Assembly (NCBI GenBank): GCA_964467915.1
Contig: CAYXSW010000001.1
Coordinates: 62,001-126,000 of the forward strand
Length of the DNA: 64,000 nucleotides
Direction of reading: 5' to 3'
DNA from: MED-G16 sp964467915
Lineage (GTDB): Bacteria; Bacteroidota; Bacteroidia; Cytophagales; MED-G16
The notes below the pieces were generated by a model. It did no database searches. It saw only the letters and a program-made list of their open reading frames with translations, and was not told the DNA's origin. Of this stretch, positions 35,264-43,420 are shown one piece after another. A program made the translations under genes and the position numbers. Numbering within the stretch: the stretch's first letter is position 1; each line of letters starts with the position of its first letter.

Positions 35264-36138
35264 TTTTTTCTTCCATTTATAAATACTCCAATTAAAATCA
35301 ATGCCATACCAAAAAGCTGTATTTCGTTAATCTTTTCTCCATCGATCACACCTAAGGAGATTGCAACCAGAGGCATTAAATAAGTTACCATTGAAGCAAA
35401 TACGGTATCTTTAATTTTAATCAGATTATAAAAAATGATTGTTGCCATTGATGTGCCTATAACCCCAAGCAAAAAAACATAACCAAATTCAACTTTAAAA
35501 TCATTAAAATCATTTAAGTGGGATTGAAAGGGAGACAGAAAAAATAATATATAAATAGATATAGGTAGAATAGAAACTATAGAAAAACTTGTAATAGTAA
35601 TGGGTTGCAAATGATTTAAGTGATATTTTACTAAGTTTAGGTTTATACCATACAACATGGTGGCGGCAACAACAAATAAACCAAATAAATCAGCATTGAA
35701 ACCATCTGAGGTACCGGTAAATAAAATTAAAAGTAAGGTCCCTATAAACCCAGTTATTAATCCAACGATATTGTTTTTTGTGGCTTTTAATTTGTAGAAT
35801 ATAATTCCAATAATTAAAGCAAAAAAAGGAGTTAATGATGTTAATACTCCTGAAGTAGCGCTATCTATTTTTGTTTGCGCTATTGGGTACAAAAAATAAG
35901 GTATAACATTACCGACAACACCAGATATAAAAAGAATAGTATAGTCTTTTTTTTGAATTTCTTTTAAGTTCTTTAAAAGAAAAGGCATTAAAACAAAAGA
36001 TGCTAATGCTAATCTTAGAGCTCCAATTTCAAAAGGATCTAACGAAACTAAAGCTTTTTTTATTAGTATCGGAGAACTCCCCCATATTAAGGCAAGAAGA
36101 ATTAATAAAGTCCAAGCCATTATGTTTTTATTCTTCAT
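35260..36138 (-). CDS. EamA/DMT-family transporter
   Basis: A 292-aa integral membrane protein with about ten helices in two repeated EamA halves (each roughly five helices). The first helix has the typical LLALIWGSSPILIKKAL start. The family exports metabolites such as amino acids or nucleotide sugars; substrate is not predictable. It overlaps the end of dusB by four bases and is probably co-transcribed with it. Confidence 0.9.
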   Translation of the reverse strand: MKNKNIMAWTLLILLALIWGSSPILIKKALVSLDPFEIGALRLALASFVLMPFLLKNLKEIQKKDYTILFISGVVGNVIPYFLYPIAQTKIDSATSGVLTSLTPFFALIIGIIFYKLKATKNNIVGLITGFIGTLLLILFTGTSDGFNADLFGLFVVAATMLYGINLNLVKYHLNHLQPITITSFSIVSILPISIYILFFLSPFQSHLNDFNDFKVEFGYVFLLGVIGTSMATIIFYNLIKIKDTVFASMVTYLMPLVAISLGVIDGEKINEIQLFGMALILIGVFINGRKN

Positions 36139-37133
36139 ACAATCGTGTTCTCCTCTATTGAGCTAAACTTCCGTGAGATTTCATTTAAGACTTCTAACGA
36201 ATAATCTAAAGATTCACTAAGTATTAGTTTCATCCTATACTCTTTAAAATTTTCAATTGCTCTAAAGTAATTAGTATAGTGCCTTCTCATTTCTATCAGA
36301 CCTAGCTTTTCACCTTTCCATTTAATAGAAAACTCGAGGTGTTTCTTTACAACATTAATTCTCTCGTTTATATCTGGTTTGCTTAAAAATTTCCCTTCAT
36401 GAAGATAAGATTTTATTTGATTAAAAATCCACGGGTTTCCTATTGCGGCTCTTCCTATCATGATTCCGTCAACACCATATTTTTCTTTATATTTCTTTGC
36501 TTTATCTGGAGAGTCTACATCTCCATTTCCAAAAATTGGGATTATGATGTTAGGATCGTTTTTTACCCTAGCTATATAATCCCAGTTTGCGGGTCCCTTA
36601 TACATTTGTTTTCTTGTTCTTCCGTGAATTGTAAGAGCTTGAATCCCGACATCTTGTAACCTCTTGGCAACCTCTACAATTTTAATTGAGTTATCGTCCC
36701 ACCCAAGTCTAGTTTTTACTGTAACGGGAATGTCTACTTGCTTTACAATTTCTTCTGTCATCTTTTGCATTTTATCAAGATCCAAAAGTATTCCTGCACC
36801 AGCACCCTTACAGGCAACTTTTTTGACAGGACACCCATAATTTATGTCTAGAATTTCAGGTTTAGCTTCTTCAGAAATTGAAGCTGCTTTTTTCATAGAC
36901 TCTATATTGTCTCCAAATATTTGAATTCCTATTGGCCTCTCGGAATCATATATGTCAAGTTTTTGAACACTTTTTTCAGCATCTCTTATTAGCCCCTCAG
37001 AGGATATAAACTCTGTATACATCAAGTCAGCACCATTTACTTTGCAAACAGATCTAAACGGAGGATCACTAACGTCTTCCATGGGTGCCAGGAGTAAAGG
37101 AAAATCACCTAATTCAATATTGCCTATCTTCAT
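36135..37133 (-). CDS. dusB: tRNA-dihydrouridine synthase DusB
   Basis: A 332-aa FMN enzyme that reduces uridine to dihydrouridine in tRNA. I use the ATG at 37133 (MKIGNIELGDFP), not one 33 bases upstream, to match the family N-terminus. The FMN/TIM-barrel pattern is clear: LLAPMEDVSD, INYGCPVKKV with catalytic Cys101, VKTRLGWDD, LTIHGRTRKQ, and GIMIGRAAIGNPWIF. The C-terminal helical tRNA-binding domain follows from about residue 245. Confidence 0.95.
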   Translation of the reverse strand: MKIGNIELGDFPLLLAPMEDVSDPPFRSVCKVNGADLMYTEFISSEGLIRDAEKSVQKLDIYDSERPIGIQIFGDNIESMKKAASISEEAKPEILDINYGCPVKKVACKGAGAGILLDLDKMQKMTEEIVKQVDIPVTVKTRLGWDDNSIKIVEVAKRLQDVGIQALTIHGRTRKQMYKGPANWDYIARVKNDPNIIIPIFGNGDVDSPDKAKKYKEKYGVDGIMIGRAAIGNPWIFNQIKSYLHEGKFLSKPDINERINVVKKHLEFSIKWKGEKLGLIEMRRHYTNYFRAIENFKEYRMKLILSESLDYSLEVLNEISRKFSSIEENTIV

Positions 37134-37180
37134 AAAAAGAAGTATTTTAACCTTAAAATATTTCACAAAGAAAAAAATAA

Positions 37181-38023
37181 ATGAGCAAACACTTACAAGA
37201 ATTAATAGTTATTATTTTATCTGTTTCTCCTTTACTTCTTATGAGCATAATATCTAATGTAATAGAAACACCTACGGACATGTCATACGAAGGGATTGAC
37301 AGAAAAATGCTAATGATATCAAATTCCGTTTTTTTATTATTGTTTCTTGTCCCATATTTTGTGATAAGAAATAATACAAATTATGATTTGGGAATGAAAA
37401 AAGTTAGAGTTTACCCTTTAGCTCTTGTAATATCATCAACCATTTTTTTTATAATTATAAACTCACCGATAATAGAGCTAAATAAAGCACTTAATTTTCC
37501 TGATTTTTTATCTTCTTTTGAAGTGTGGGCACAAGCTAAAGAAAAACAACTTGAAGCTGTAACTATTCACTTAGTTTCTTTTGAAAATAAGTTAGAATAT
37601 TTAATAGGAGTCCTAACTATAGCGGTCATTCCTGGATTTTGTGAAGAATATTTTTTTAGAGGGGTATTGCAAAAAAACCTAAGTTTACTAATAAAAAATC
37701 ATCATGTAGCAATAATTATTAGTGCTTTTATTTTTAGCGCTTTTCACTTACAATTTTACGGATTTTTTCCAAGATTATTGTTGGGAGTTTTGTTTGGCTA
37801 TTTTTATTATTGGTCAGGAAGTTTAACCTACTCTATTATTGCCCATACCCTAAATAATTTTTTTGGATTAACATTTTTTTATATTGCGAGCAAAGGAGTA
37901 TTTGGTGAAAACATTGAATTATCAGTAAATTCATCTCCAGACATACCTCTTGTTATCATAGCCGGTGCTTTTATTGTGTTTTGTTATCTTATTTTCCTTC
38001 TTAAAAAAATATTAAAAAATTAG
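37181..38023 (+). CDS. CPBP-family intramembrane metalloprotease
   Basis: A 280-aa membrane protein with about eight helices. The Abi/CAAX motifs are EEYFFRG (Glu-Glu-x3-Arg), FSAFHLQFYGFFPR with its His, and a third HTLNN motif. This is the CPBP (Rce1-like) glutamic intramembrane protease family. Targets are unknown. It is directly followed by cdsA (gap one base), so probably co-transcribed. Confidence 0.9.
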   Translation: MSKHLQELIVIILSVSPLLLMSIISNVIETPTDMSYEGIDRKMLMISNSVFLLLFLVPYFVIRNNTNYDLGMKKVRVYPLALVISSTIFFIIINSPIIELNKALNFPDFLSSFEVWAQAKEKQLEAVTIHLVSFENKLEYLIGVLTIAVIPGFCEEYFFRGVLQKNLSLLIKNHHVAIIISAFIFSAFHLQFYGFFPRLLLGVLFGYFYYWSGSLTYSIIAHTLNNFFGLTFFYIASKGVFGENIELSVNSSPDIPLVIIAGAFIVFCYLIFLLKKILKN

Positions 38024-38024
38024 A

Positions 38025-38849
38025 ATGAATAGAAAAAATTTAAAAAACAGAGTTATAACAGGAATGATTGGAGGATTTCTTTTGCTTTCTTCAACTTTAA
38101 ATGAGTGGTCTTATCTTATTGTTTTTGTAATAATTATTTTTTTATCTTCCCGGGAATATTTTAAGATTTTATCTGAAAACGGTTTTACTCCTAACTATAA
38201 TTTGGGAGTCTTTTTATCTGTCATTATTTTTATTTCATCTTTTCTTTATGCCAGTAAAGCCAGCCTCATTGGCATTCATTTTGTCTTAATTCCTATTCTG
38301 CCATTGGTTTGTCTTTCTGCACTCTATAGCTCAAATAATAAAGAAACCATATCAAATGTTTCTGTTACGTTTTTTGGAATTTTATATATATCATTATCTA
38401 TTTCTCTACTAAACTTTATTGTATTTAATGATTATGTATACAATTCTGTTTTTTTAATTGCTACTCTTTTGTTTTTATGGACTAGTGAGTCTGCCGCATA
38501 TTTAGGGGGAACATTATTTGGTAGAAAAAAGCTTTTTGAATCAGTTTCACCTATGAAAACCTGGGAAGGTGTTTTGTTTGGTTTGTTAGCTAATATTGTT
38601 TTAGCTTATTTTATTTGGAAATATTTACTAATAAAAACTTTTTTCTTTTGGTTAGGCTTCTCTCTTATTGTCTTAATTTCAGGAATTTTTGGAGACTTGT
38701 TTGAGTCATTATTGAAAAGAAATTTTAACATGAAAGATAGCGGAAACAAACTGCCTGGACATGGTGGTTTTTTGGATAGGTTTGATAGTTTCTTTTTTGT
38801 AATACCTTATGTTTATTTTTACCTTAAAATTATAAATCAGCTAGCTTAA
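38025..38849 (+). CDS. cdsA: Phosphatidate cytidylyltransferase
   Basis: A 274-aa inner-membrane enzyme making CDP-diacylglycerol from phosphatidate and CTP, the entry to phosphatidylethanolamine synthesis. About eight helices. The family signature near the C-terminus is a full match: SLLKRNFNMKD, then KLPGHGGFLDRFDS. The gene for phosphatidylserine decarboxylase lies 1.3 kb downstream on the same strand, with glutamate dehydrogenase between. Confidence 0.96.
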   Translation: MNRKNLKNRVITGMIGGFLLLSSTLNEWSYLIVFVIIIFLSSREYFKILSENGFTPNYNLGVFLSVIIFISSFLYASKASLIGIHFVLIPILPLVCLSALYSSNNKETISNVSVTFFGILYISLSISLLNFIVFNDYVYNSVFLIATLLFLWTSESAAYLGGTLFGRKKLFESVSPMKTWEGVLFGLLANIVLAYFIWKYLLIKTFFFWLGFSLIVLISGIFGDLFESLLKRNFNMKDSGNKLPGHGGFLDRFDSFFFVIPYVYFYLKIINQLA

Positions 38850-38886
38850 AAATTGTACATTTACATAATAAAACCCAAAACAAGAT

Positions 38887-40191
38887 ATGAGTTATAAAGA
38901 ACCAGCTCCTATCATGCACGATAAAGATCCTCTTGAATCAATGATGAAGAGGTTCCATATAGCCGCTGAATATTTAAATCTTGACGAAGAAGTTTATAAT
39001 GTCTTAAAGTCCTCTGTTAAAAAAATCATAGTATCCTTGCCTATTTCTATGGATGACGGTACAATTAAAGTGTTTGAGGGTTATAGAGTTATTCATTCTA
39101 ATATTTTGGGACCCTCTAAGGGAGGATTAAGATATGATCCGGGGGTTGATTTAAATGAAGTAACCGCGTTAGCGGCTTGGATGACCTGGAAGTGTGCTGT
39201 TGTAGATATTCCTTATGGGGGAGCAAAAGGGGGAGTTTGTTGTAACCCAAGAAAAATGAGTAAATCAGAATTAGAGAGGTTAACTAGGGCTTATACTCAA
39301 GCGATGCATGATGTGTTTGGTCCAGATAAAGATATTCCAGCTCCTGATGTTGGTACAGGACCTGACCAAATGGCTTGGTTGATGGATGAATATTCCAGGG
39401 CAAGGGGTACTACTGTTAATGCCGTGGTAACAGGAAAGCCTATTATTTTAGGTGGGTCAGTTGGGAGAATAGAGGCAACAGGAAGAGGAGTAATGGTAGC
39501 AACACTAGCAGCTTTAACAAAAATTAAAATTAACCCATTCAGTGCCACTGTTGCAGTGCAGGGATTTGGAAATGTAGGCTCATGGGCGGCACACCTTTTA
39601 AAAGAAAGAGGATCTAAGGTGGTGGCCATATCAGATATTTCTGGGGGATACTTTAATGAGAAAGGAATAGATGTGGGCAGAGCTATAAAGTTTAGAAACG
39701 AAAATAAGGGGTCTCTTGAAAACTTTGATGGCGGAAAGAAAATTTCAAACGAAGAGTTATTATCTCTAGATGTTGATGTTTTGATTCCGGCAGCATTAGA
39801 AAATGCTATTACTGAAAAAAACGCAGATAAAATTAGGGCAAAGTTAATTGTAGAGGGGGCTAACGGGCCAACATCTCATGAAGCAGATTCAATTTTAGAT
39901 AAGAAAGGAATTATTGCTGTTCCGGATATATTAGCTAATGCTGGAGGCGTTATTGTTTCTTATTTTGAATGGGTCCAGAACAGACTTGGGTTTAAATGGA
40001 CTAAAAACAGAGTATACAGGAGAAGTGATTCAATAATTAAACAAGCTTTTAATAATGTGTTTTCAATATCTAAAAAATATAAAATTTCTTTAAGAACAGC
40101 GGCTTACATTGCAGCTATAGACAAAGTTTCAAGAACATACAAGTACAGAGACGGCTCTTTTACTTTTCAAAAAAATGATAAAGATTCATAA
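38887..40191 (+). CDS. Glu/Leu/Phe/Val dehydrogenase (probable glutamate dehydrogenase)
   Basis: A 434-aa NAD(P)-dependent amino acid dehydrogenase. The catalytic Lys lies in PYGGAKGGV, followed by DVGTGPDQMAWLMDEY. The Rossmann domain shows VAVQGFGNVGSWAAHLL. Length and the N-terminal dimerisation part (KIIVSLPISMDDG) match bacterial hexameric GDH. It should couple 2-oxoglutarate amination to ammonium assimilation or the reverse. Leucine dehydrogenase is less likely given the length. The psd gene starts inside its 3' end (17-base overlap). Confidence 0.9.
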   Translation: MSYKEPAPIMHDKDPLESMMKRFHIAAEYLNLDEEVYNVLKSSVKKIIVSLPISMDDGTIKVFEGYRVIHSNILGPSKGGLRYDPGVDLNEVTALAAWMTWKCAVVDIPYGGAKGGVCCNPRKMSKSELERLTRAYTQAMHDVFGPDKDIPAPDVGTGPDQMAWLMDEYSRARGTTVNAVVTGKPIILGGSVGRIEATGRGVMVATLAALTKIKINPFSATVAVQGFGNVGSWAAHLLKERGSKVVAISDISGGYFNEKGIDVGRAIKFRNENKGSLENFDGGKKISNEELLSLDVDVLIPAALENAITEKNADKIRAKLIVEGANGPTSHEADSILDKKGIIAVPDILANAGGVIVSYFEWVQNRLGFKWTKNRVYRRSDSIIKQAFNNVFSISKKYKISLRTAAYIAAIDKVSRTYKYRDGSFTFQKNDKDS

Positions 40192-40834
40192 GGAGGGTTG
40201 GAGTTTTTTGACAAAACTATTCACTTTTCTTCTGGTAGTGAATGTTGTTTTATTTTATTTGTATAGTTTATCTTTTTATTTACTATTGATTTCATGTGCT
40301 GCTTCACTGCTAATTTTTCTTTTTTTTCTTCAATTTTTTAGAAACCCCAAAATAATTAAAACCATTGATGAAAAATCTGTTATTTCTCCTGCAAATGGTG
40401 AAGTGGTACATATTGGTGAAACCTTTGAAGGGGAGTATTATAAAGATAAAAGACTTCTAATTTCAATTTTCATGTCTCCCTTTGATGTACATATTAATAG
40501 AAACCCTATTTCTGGGGAAGTTAAATATTATCAATATCATAAAGGAAAATATCTTGTAGCCTGGCACCCTAAGTCTAGCACTAAAAACGAAAGAACCACT
40601 ACTGTTATAGCTAACAATAAAATTTCAATTTTAGTTAGACAAATTGCAGGGTTAGTTGCGAGAAGGATAATAAATTATTCTGTTGTTGGTAAAAAAGTTA
40701 GTCAATCAAATCAATTGGGGTTTATTAAGTTTGGATCTAGGGCAGATATTTTTTTACCTGTAGACTTTAAGCTGGATGTTAAACTAAAACAAAAAACTAA
40801 AGCAGGAGTTACAGTGTTAGGAAAATTTAACTAA
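40175..40834 (+). CDS. psd: Phosphatidylserine decarboxylase family protein
   Basis: A 219-aa pyruvoyl-dependent enzyme, the short Psd form seen in Bacteroidota. Two hydrophobic helices at about 12-52 are followed by the conserved SPANGEVVHIGE, IFMSPFDVHINRNP and the self-cleavage site FGSRADIFLP, where Gly187-Ser188 should be cleaved to give the pyruvoyl group. It makes phosphatidylethanolamine. Start ATG 40175 lies inside gdh, giving the expected HKEGW N-terminus. It overlaps the convergent msrC-like gene by 18 bases. Confidence 0.94.
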   Translation: MIKIHKEGWSFLTKLFTFLLVVNVVLFYLYSLSFYLLLISCAASLLIFLFFLQFFRNPKIIKTIDEKSVISPANGEVVHIGETFEGEYYKDKRLLISIFMSPFDVHINRNPISGEVKYYQYHKGKYLVAWHPKSSTKNERTTTVIANNKISILVRQIAGLVARRIINYSVVGKKVSQSNQLGFIKFGSRADIFLPVDFKLDVKLKQKTKAGVTVLGKFN

Positions 40835-41308
40835 ACAGGTTTTAATAGTAGATATTATTTTTTCTAAATACTTTTTATCAGTTTTGTTGAAGGTGTTTAA
40901 CTTATCGCTGTCTATATCTAGAACACCCAAAACCTTATCATTATTAACAATTGGAACAACAATTTCGGATTTTGATAAAGAACTGCAGGCTATATGTCCC
41001 GGAAATTTTTCTACGTCTGGTACAAGAATTGTTTTTTTCTCTTTCCATGAAGCACCACACACCCCTTCACCTTTTTTTATTCTAAAACAAGCGACAGGAC
41101 CTTGAAAGGGACCAAGTACAAGTTCATTGTCTTCAACCAAATAAAAACCAACCCATAGCCAATTAAATGTTTGAGATATTGCAGCGGCAACATTTGACAG
41201 AATAGCTGTAGTATTTTTCTCGCCTCTAATTAAAGATCGTATTTGTCCCTCAAGACTAATATATTTTTTTTCTATATCACTTTCTTTTGGAGTATTAAAA
41301 TCACGCAT
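40817..41308 (-). CDS. msrC: Free methionine-(R)-sulfoxide reductase (GAF domain)
   Basis: A 163-aa GAF-fold enzyme that reduces free methionine-R-sulfoxide. Start is ATG 41308, giving an 8-base overlap with ribD. The active-site pattern is complete: GPFQGPVACFRI with Cys74, GEGVCGASW with Cys84, and FPGHIACSS with Cys108 (the catalytic one by analogy to E. coli fRMsr Cys118). It protects against oxidised methionine in the cytoplasm. Confidence 0.93.
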   Translation of the reverse strand: MRDFNTPKESDIEKKYISLEGQIRSLIRGEKNTTAILSNVAAAISQTFNWLWVGFYLVEDNELVLGPFQGPVACFRIKKGEGVCGASWKEKKTILVPDVEKFPGHIACSSLSKSEIVVPIVNNDKVLGVLDIDSDKLNTFNKTDKKYLEKIISTIKTCLVKFS

Positions 41309-42323
41309 ATTTTTTAACTTTAAAAAGTATATCAGAGCCAATTTTTTCAAATGGTTTTTTTCTTATACCTGGGCCCTTGATTCCTTTAACAAATTTAATT
41401 TTAGATTTAAATATTCTTGCCTCATCCCAAAGACCTTTTTCTATAATTTTATTTAAAGTAATTCCGCCCCCTTCAACTAATAAACTATTAATTCCTCTTT
41501 TGTATAAATCTTCATATATATCCTCTAATTTAAATGGGTGTATTTTTATAAAGTGTTTATGTCCAGTTGTTTTGTTTGATGTTTTATTATAAATCAAAGA
41601 AATTGATTTATCATTCAATAGATTAGTGGTCTCCAATAATTTGTTGTTTGGATCAATCACAACCCTTACCGGGTTTCTTCCTTTCCATAGCCTTACATTT
41701 AGAAGCGGATTGTCTTTATTTGCAGTGTTAACTCCAATTAGAATCCCCGTCTCCTCAGACCTCCATTTGTGTACTAAAGCTCTAGATAATTTGTTAGATA
41801 TCCATTTTGAACTACCATCTTCTCTTGCAATAAAGCCATCAGATGTTTCAGCCCATTTTAAAACGACATAAGGCCTGTTTTTATAATGGTTGATAAAAAA
41901 CCTTTTATTTAGGGTTTTCCCTTCTTCTTCTAATATCCCAGAAACAACTTTTATGTTGTTTTTTTTTAATTTTTTTATTCCCTTACCATTAACATCAGGG
42001 TTAGGATCAATATTTGAAATAATAACTTCTTTTGGTTTATATTCAATCAATTTATCAGAGCATGGAGGAGTTTTACCAAAATGACTGCAAGGTTCTAAGC
42101 TTACATATACCGAAGCTCCTTCAATTTCTTTTTTGTTATGAACGTCATTTATTGCATTTATTTCTGCATGATTCCCTCCAAATTTTTTATGGTAACCTTC
42201 TCCAATTATCTTATTTTCTTTAACAATAACACACCCAACCATTGGATTTGGAAAGACATAGCCCAACCCCTTTTTTGCAAGATAAAAGGATCTTCTAATG
42301 AATTTCTTGTGTTTATTTTCCAT
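41301..42323 (-). CDS. ribD: Bifunctional riboflavin biosynthesis deaminase/reductase RibD
   Basis: A 340-aa enzyme of riboflavin synthesis. The N-terminal CMP/dCMP-type deaminase domain holds the zinc site: NHAEINA (His52, catalytic Glu54) and EPCSHFGKTPPC (Cys79, Cys88). The C-terminal reductase domain (about 145-340) has RPYVVLKWAETSDG and a late LVEGGG. No RFN riboswitch is visible in the 10 bases before the divergent prmC gene, so regulation is not through that element here. Confidence 0.95.
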   Translation of the reverse strand: MENKHKKFIRRSFYLAKKGLGYVFPNPMVGCVIVKENKIIGEGYHKKFGGNHAEINAINDVHNKKEIEGASVYVSLEPCSHFGKTPPCSDKLIEYKPKEVIISNIDPNPDVNGKGIKKLKKNNIKVVSGILEEEGKTLNKRFFINHYKNRPYVVLKWAETSDGFIAREDGSSKWISNKLSRALVHKWRSEETGILIGVNTANKDNPLLNVRLWKGRNPVRVVIDPNNKLLETTNLLNDKSISLIYNKTSNKTTGHKHFIKIHPFKLEDIYEDLYKRGINSLLVEGGGITLNKIIEKGLWDEARIFKSKIKFVKGIKGPGIRKKPFEKIGSDILFKVKKYA

Positions 42324-42333
42324 ATTTATATCT

Positions 42334-43170
42334 ATGCCTGATATAGAATCAAATTCAATTTATAATGAATTACTTAACAAAGTAAATTATTATTCTGGTA
42401 ATGATCTAAAAAATATTTCTTTAAAATATCTATATCAAAAATATAATTTATCTAATTCTGACCTATTACTTAACAAAAAGATTAAATGGAACAAAAAAGT
42501 CAAAATATCATTTTATGAAGACATTGAAAAAATAAATGGAGGAATACCTGTTCAGTATATAGCAAAATCTCAGTTTTTTTATGATCAGAATTTTTATATT
42601 GATGAAAATGTTTTAATACCTCGTCCTGAAACTGAAGAATTGGTAAGTCATATTATAAGTTTAGAAAAAAGTAGTAAGAAAAAAAATATTTTAGATATAG
42701 GCACAGGTTCTGGTTGTATTGCTATATCGTTATATAAACATTTAGAAGCTGACGTTTTTGGTATTGACTCATCTAAAGAAGCAATTAGGGTAGCAAATAA
42801 AAACAATAAAATAATTCATAAAAAAGTGAACTTTATCCACTCAAGCATTGAAGAGTATATTCCAGAAGTAAACTTTGACGTTATTGTTAGCAATCCCCCT
42901 TATATTTCTTTTGATGACAAAAAAAAGGTTGATGAAAATGTTTTAAAACATGAACCTCATGAAGCTCTTTTTGTAGGTAAGGATCCTTTATATTTTTATA
43001 GAAAGATATTAGAGTTCTGTAAAAATAATTTAAACAAAAAAGCAAAGATGTATTTTGAGATTAATGATAAATATGTAAATGAATTGGGAACTCTTTTTTT
43101 AGAGTATGATCATAAATTCATGAATGATATTTACGGAAAGAAAAGGTTTTTATTTGTTGGTGTAGCTTAA
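42334..43170 (+). CDS. prmC: Release factor glutamine methyltransferase PrmC
   Basis: A 278-aa SAM-dependent methyltransferase that modifies the GGQ glutamine of release factors. Start is ATG 42334, ten bases from the divergent ribD start; an upstream ATG would run into ribD. Motifs are RPETEEL (97-103), the SAM site DIGTGSGCIA (121-130) and the substrate-binding NPPY (187-190) in VIVSNPPYIS. Its 3' end overlaps the thiamine-binding gene by 21 bases on the other strand. Confidence 0.95.
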   Translation: MPDIESNSIYNELLNKVNYYSGNDLKNISLKYLYQKYNLSNSDLLLNKKIKWNKKVKISFYEDIEKINGGIPVQYIAKSQFFYDQNFYIDENVLIPRPETEELVSHIISLEKSSKKKNILDIGTGSGCIAISLYKHLEADVFGIDSSKEAIRVANKNNKIIHKKVNFIHSSIEEYIPEVNFDVIVSNPPYISFDDKKKVDENVLKHEPHEALFVGKDPLYFYRKILEFCKNNLNKKAKMYFEINDKYVNELGTLFLEYDHKFMNDIYGKKRFLFVGVA

Positions 43171-43419
43171 GGTTCCTTTACCTAGTTTAAAAATAAAAAC
43201 AGATCTGTATTTATTCATATATTCTTTAATTTCTTCATTAAGTAATAACATAATATCATTATAGTCTCCGTAAATTATTGAACTTAAACCATTAGTTTCA
43301 ATTAGAAGGTTTTTTTTATTAGAAATGTCCTTTAAAAACATTTTAACAATTTTTTTATAGCCTTTCTCTTTGTTTTTTTGGAGCAAAGGATACACACTTA
43401 TCTCTAAAGTTACTTTCAT
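43150..43419 (-). CDS. Thiamine-binding YkoF/MTH1187-like protein
   Basis: An 89-aa protein with one ferredoxin-like domain of the YkoF/MTH1187 (UPF0045) type: N-terminal strand VTLEISVYPLL, a middle ETNGLSSIIYGDYNDIMLLL segment in which Asn-Gly-Leu-Ser lies at the ligand site, and a last strand VFIFKLG. Bacillus YkoF binds hydroxymethylpyrimidine/thiamine. The gene starts one base after the TonB receptor stop, so both are under the TPP riboswitch, which supports a thiamine role. It probably binds thiamine or its pyrimidine in the cytoplasm. Confidence 0.8.
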   Translation of the reverse strand: MKVTLEISVYPLLQKNKEKGYKKIVKMFLKDISNKKNLLIETNGLSSIIYGDYNDIMLLLNEEIKEYMNKYRSVFIFKLGKGTLSYTNK

Positions 43420-43420
43420 G

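Noticed and set aside
39297..39629. 110-codon minus-strand frame inside glutamate dehydrogenase
   Set aside because: Antisense shadow of a conserved gene; no signal, motif or start context.
42298..42333. RFN riboswitch before ribD
   Set aside because: The region before ribD is the divergent prmC start and has no conserved RFN elements.
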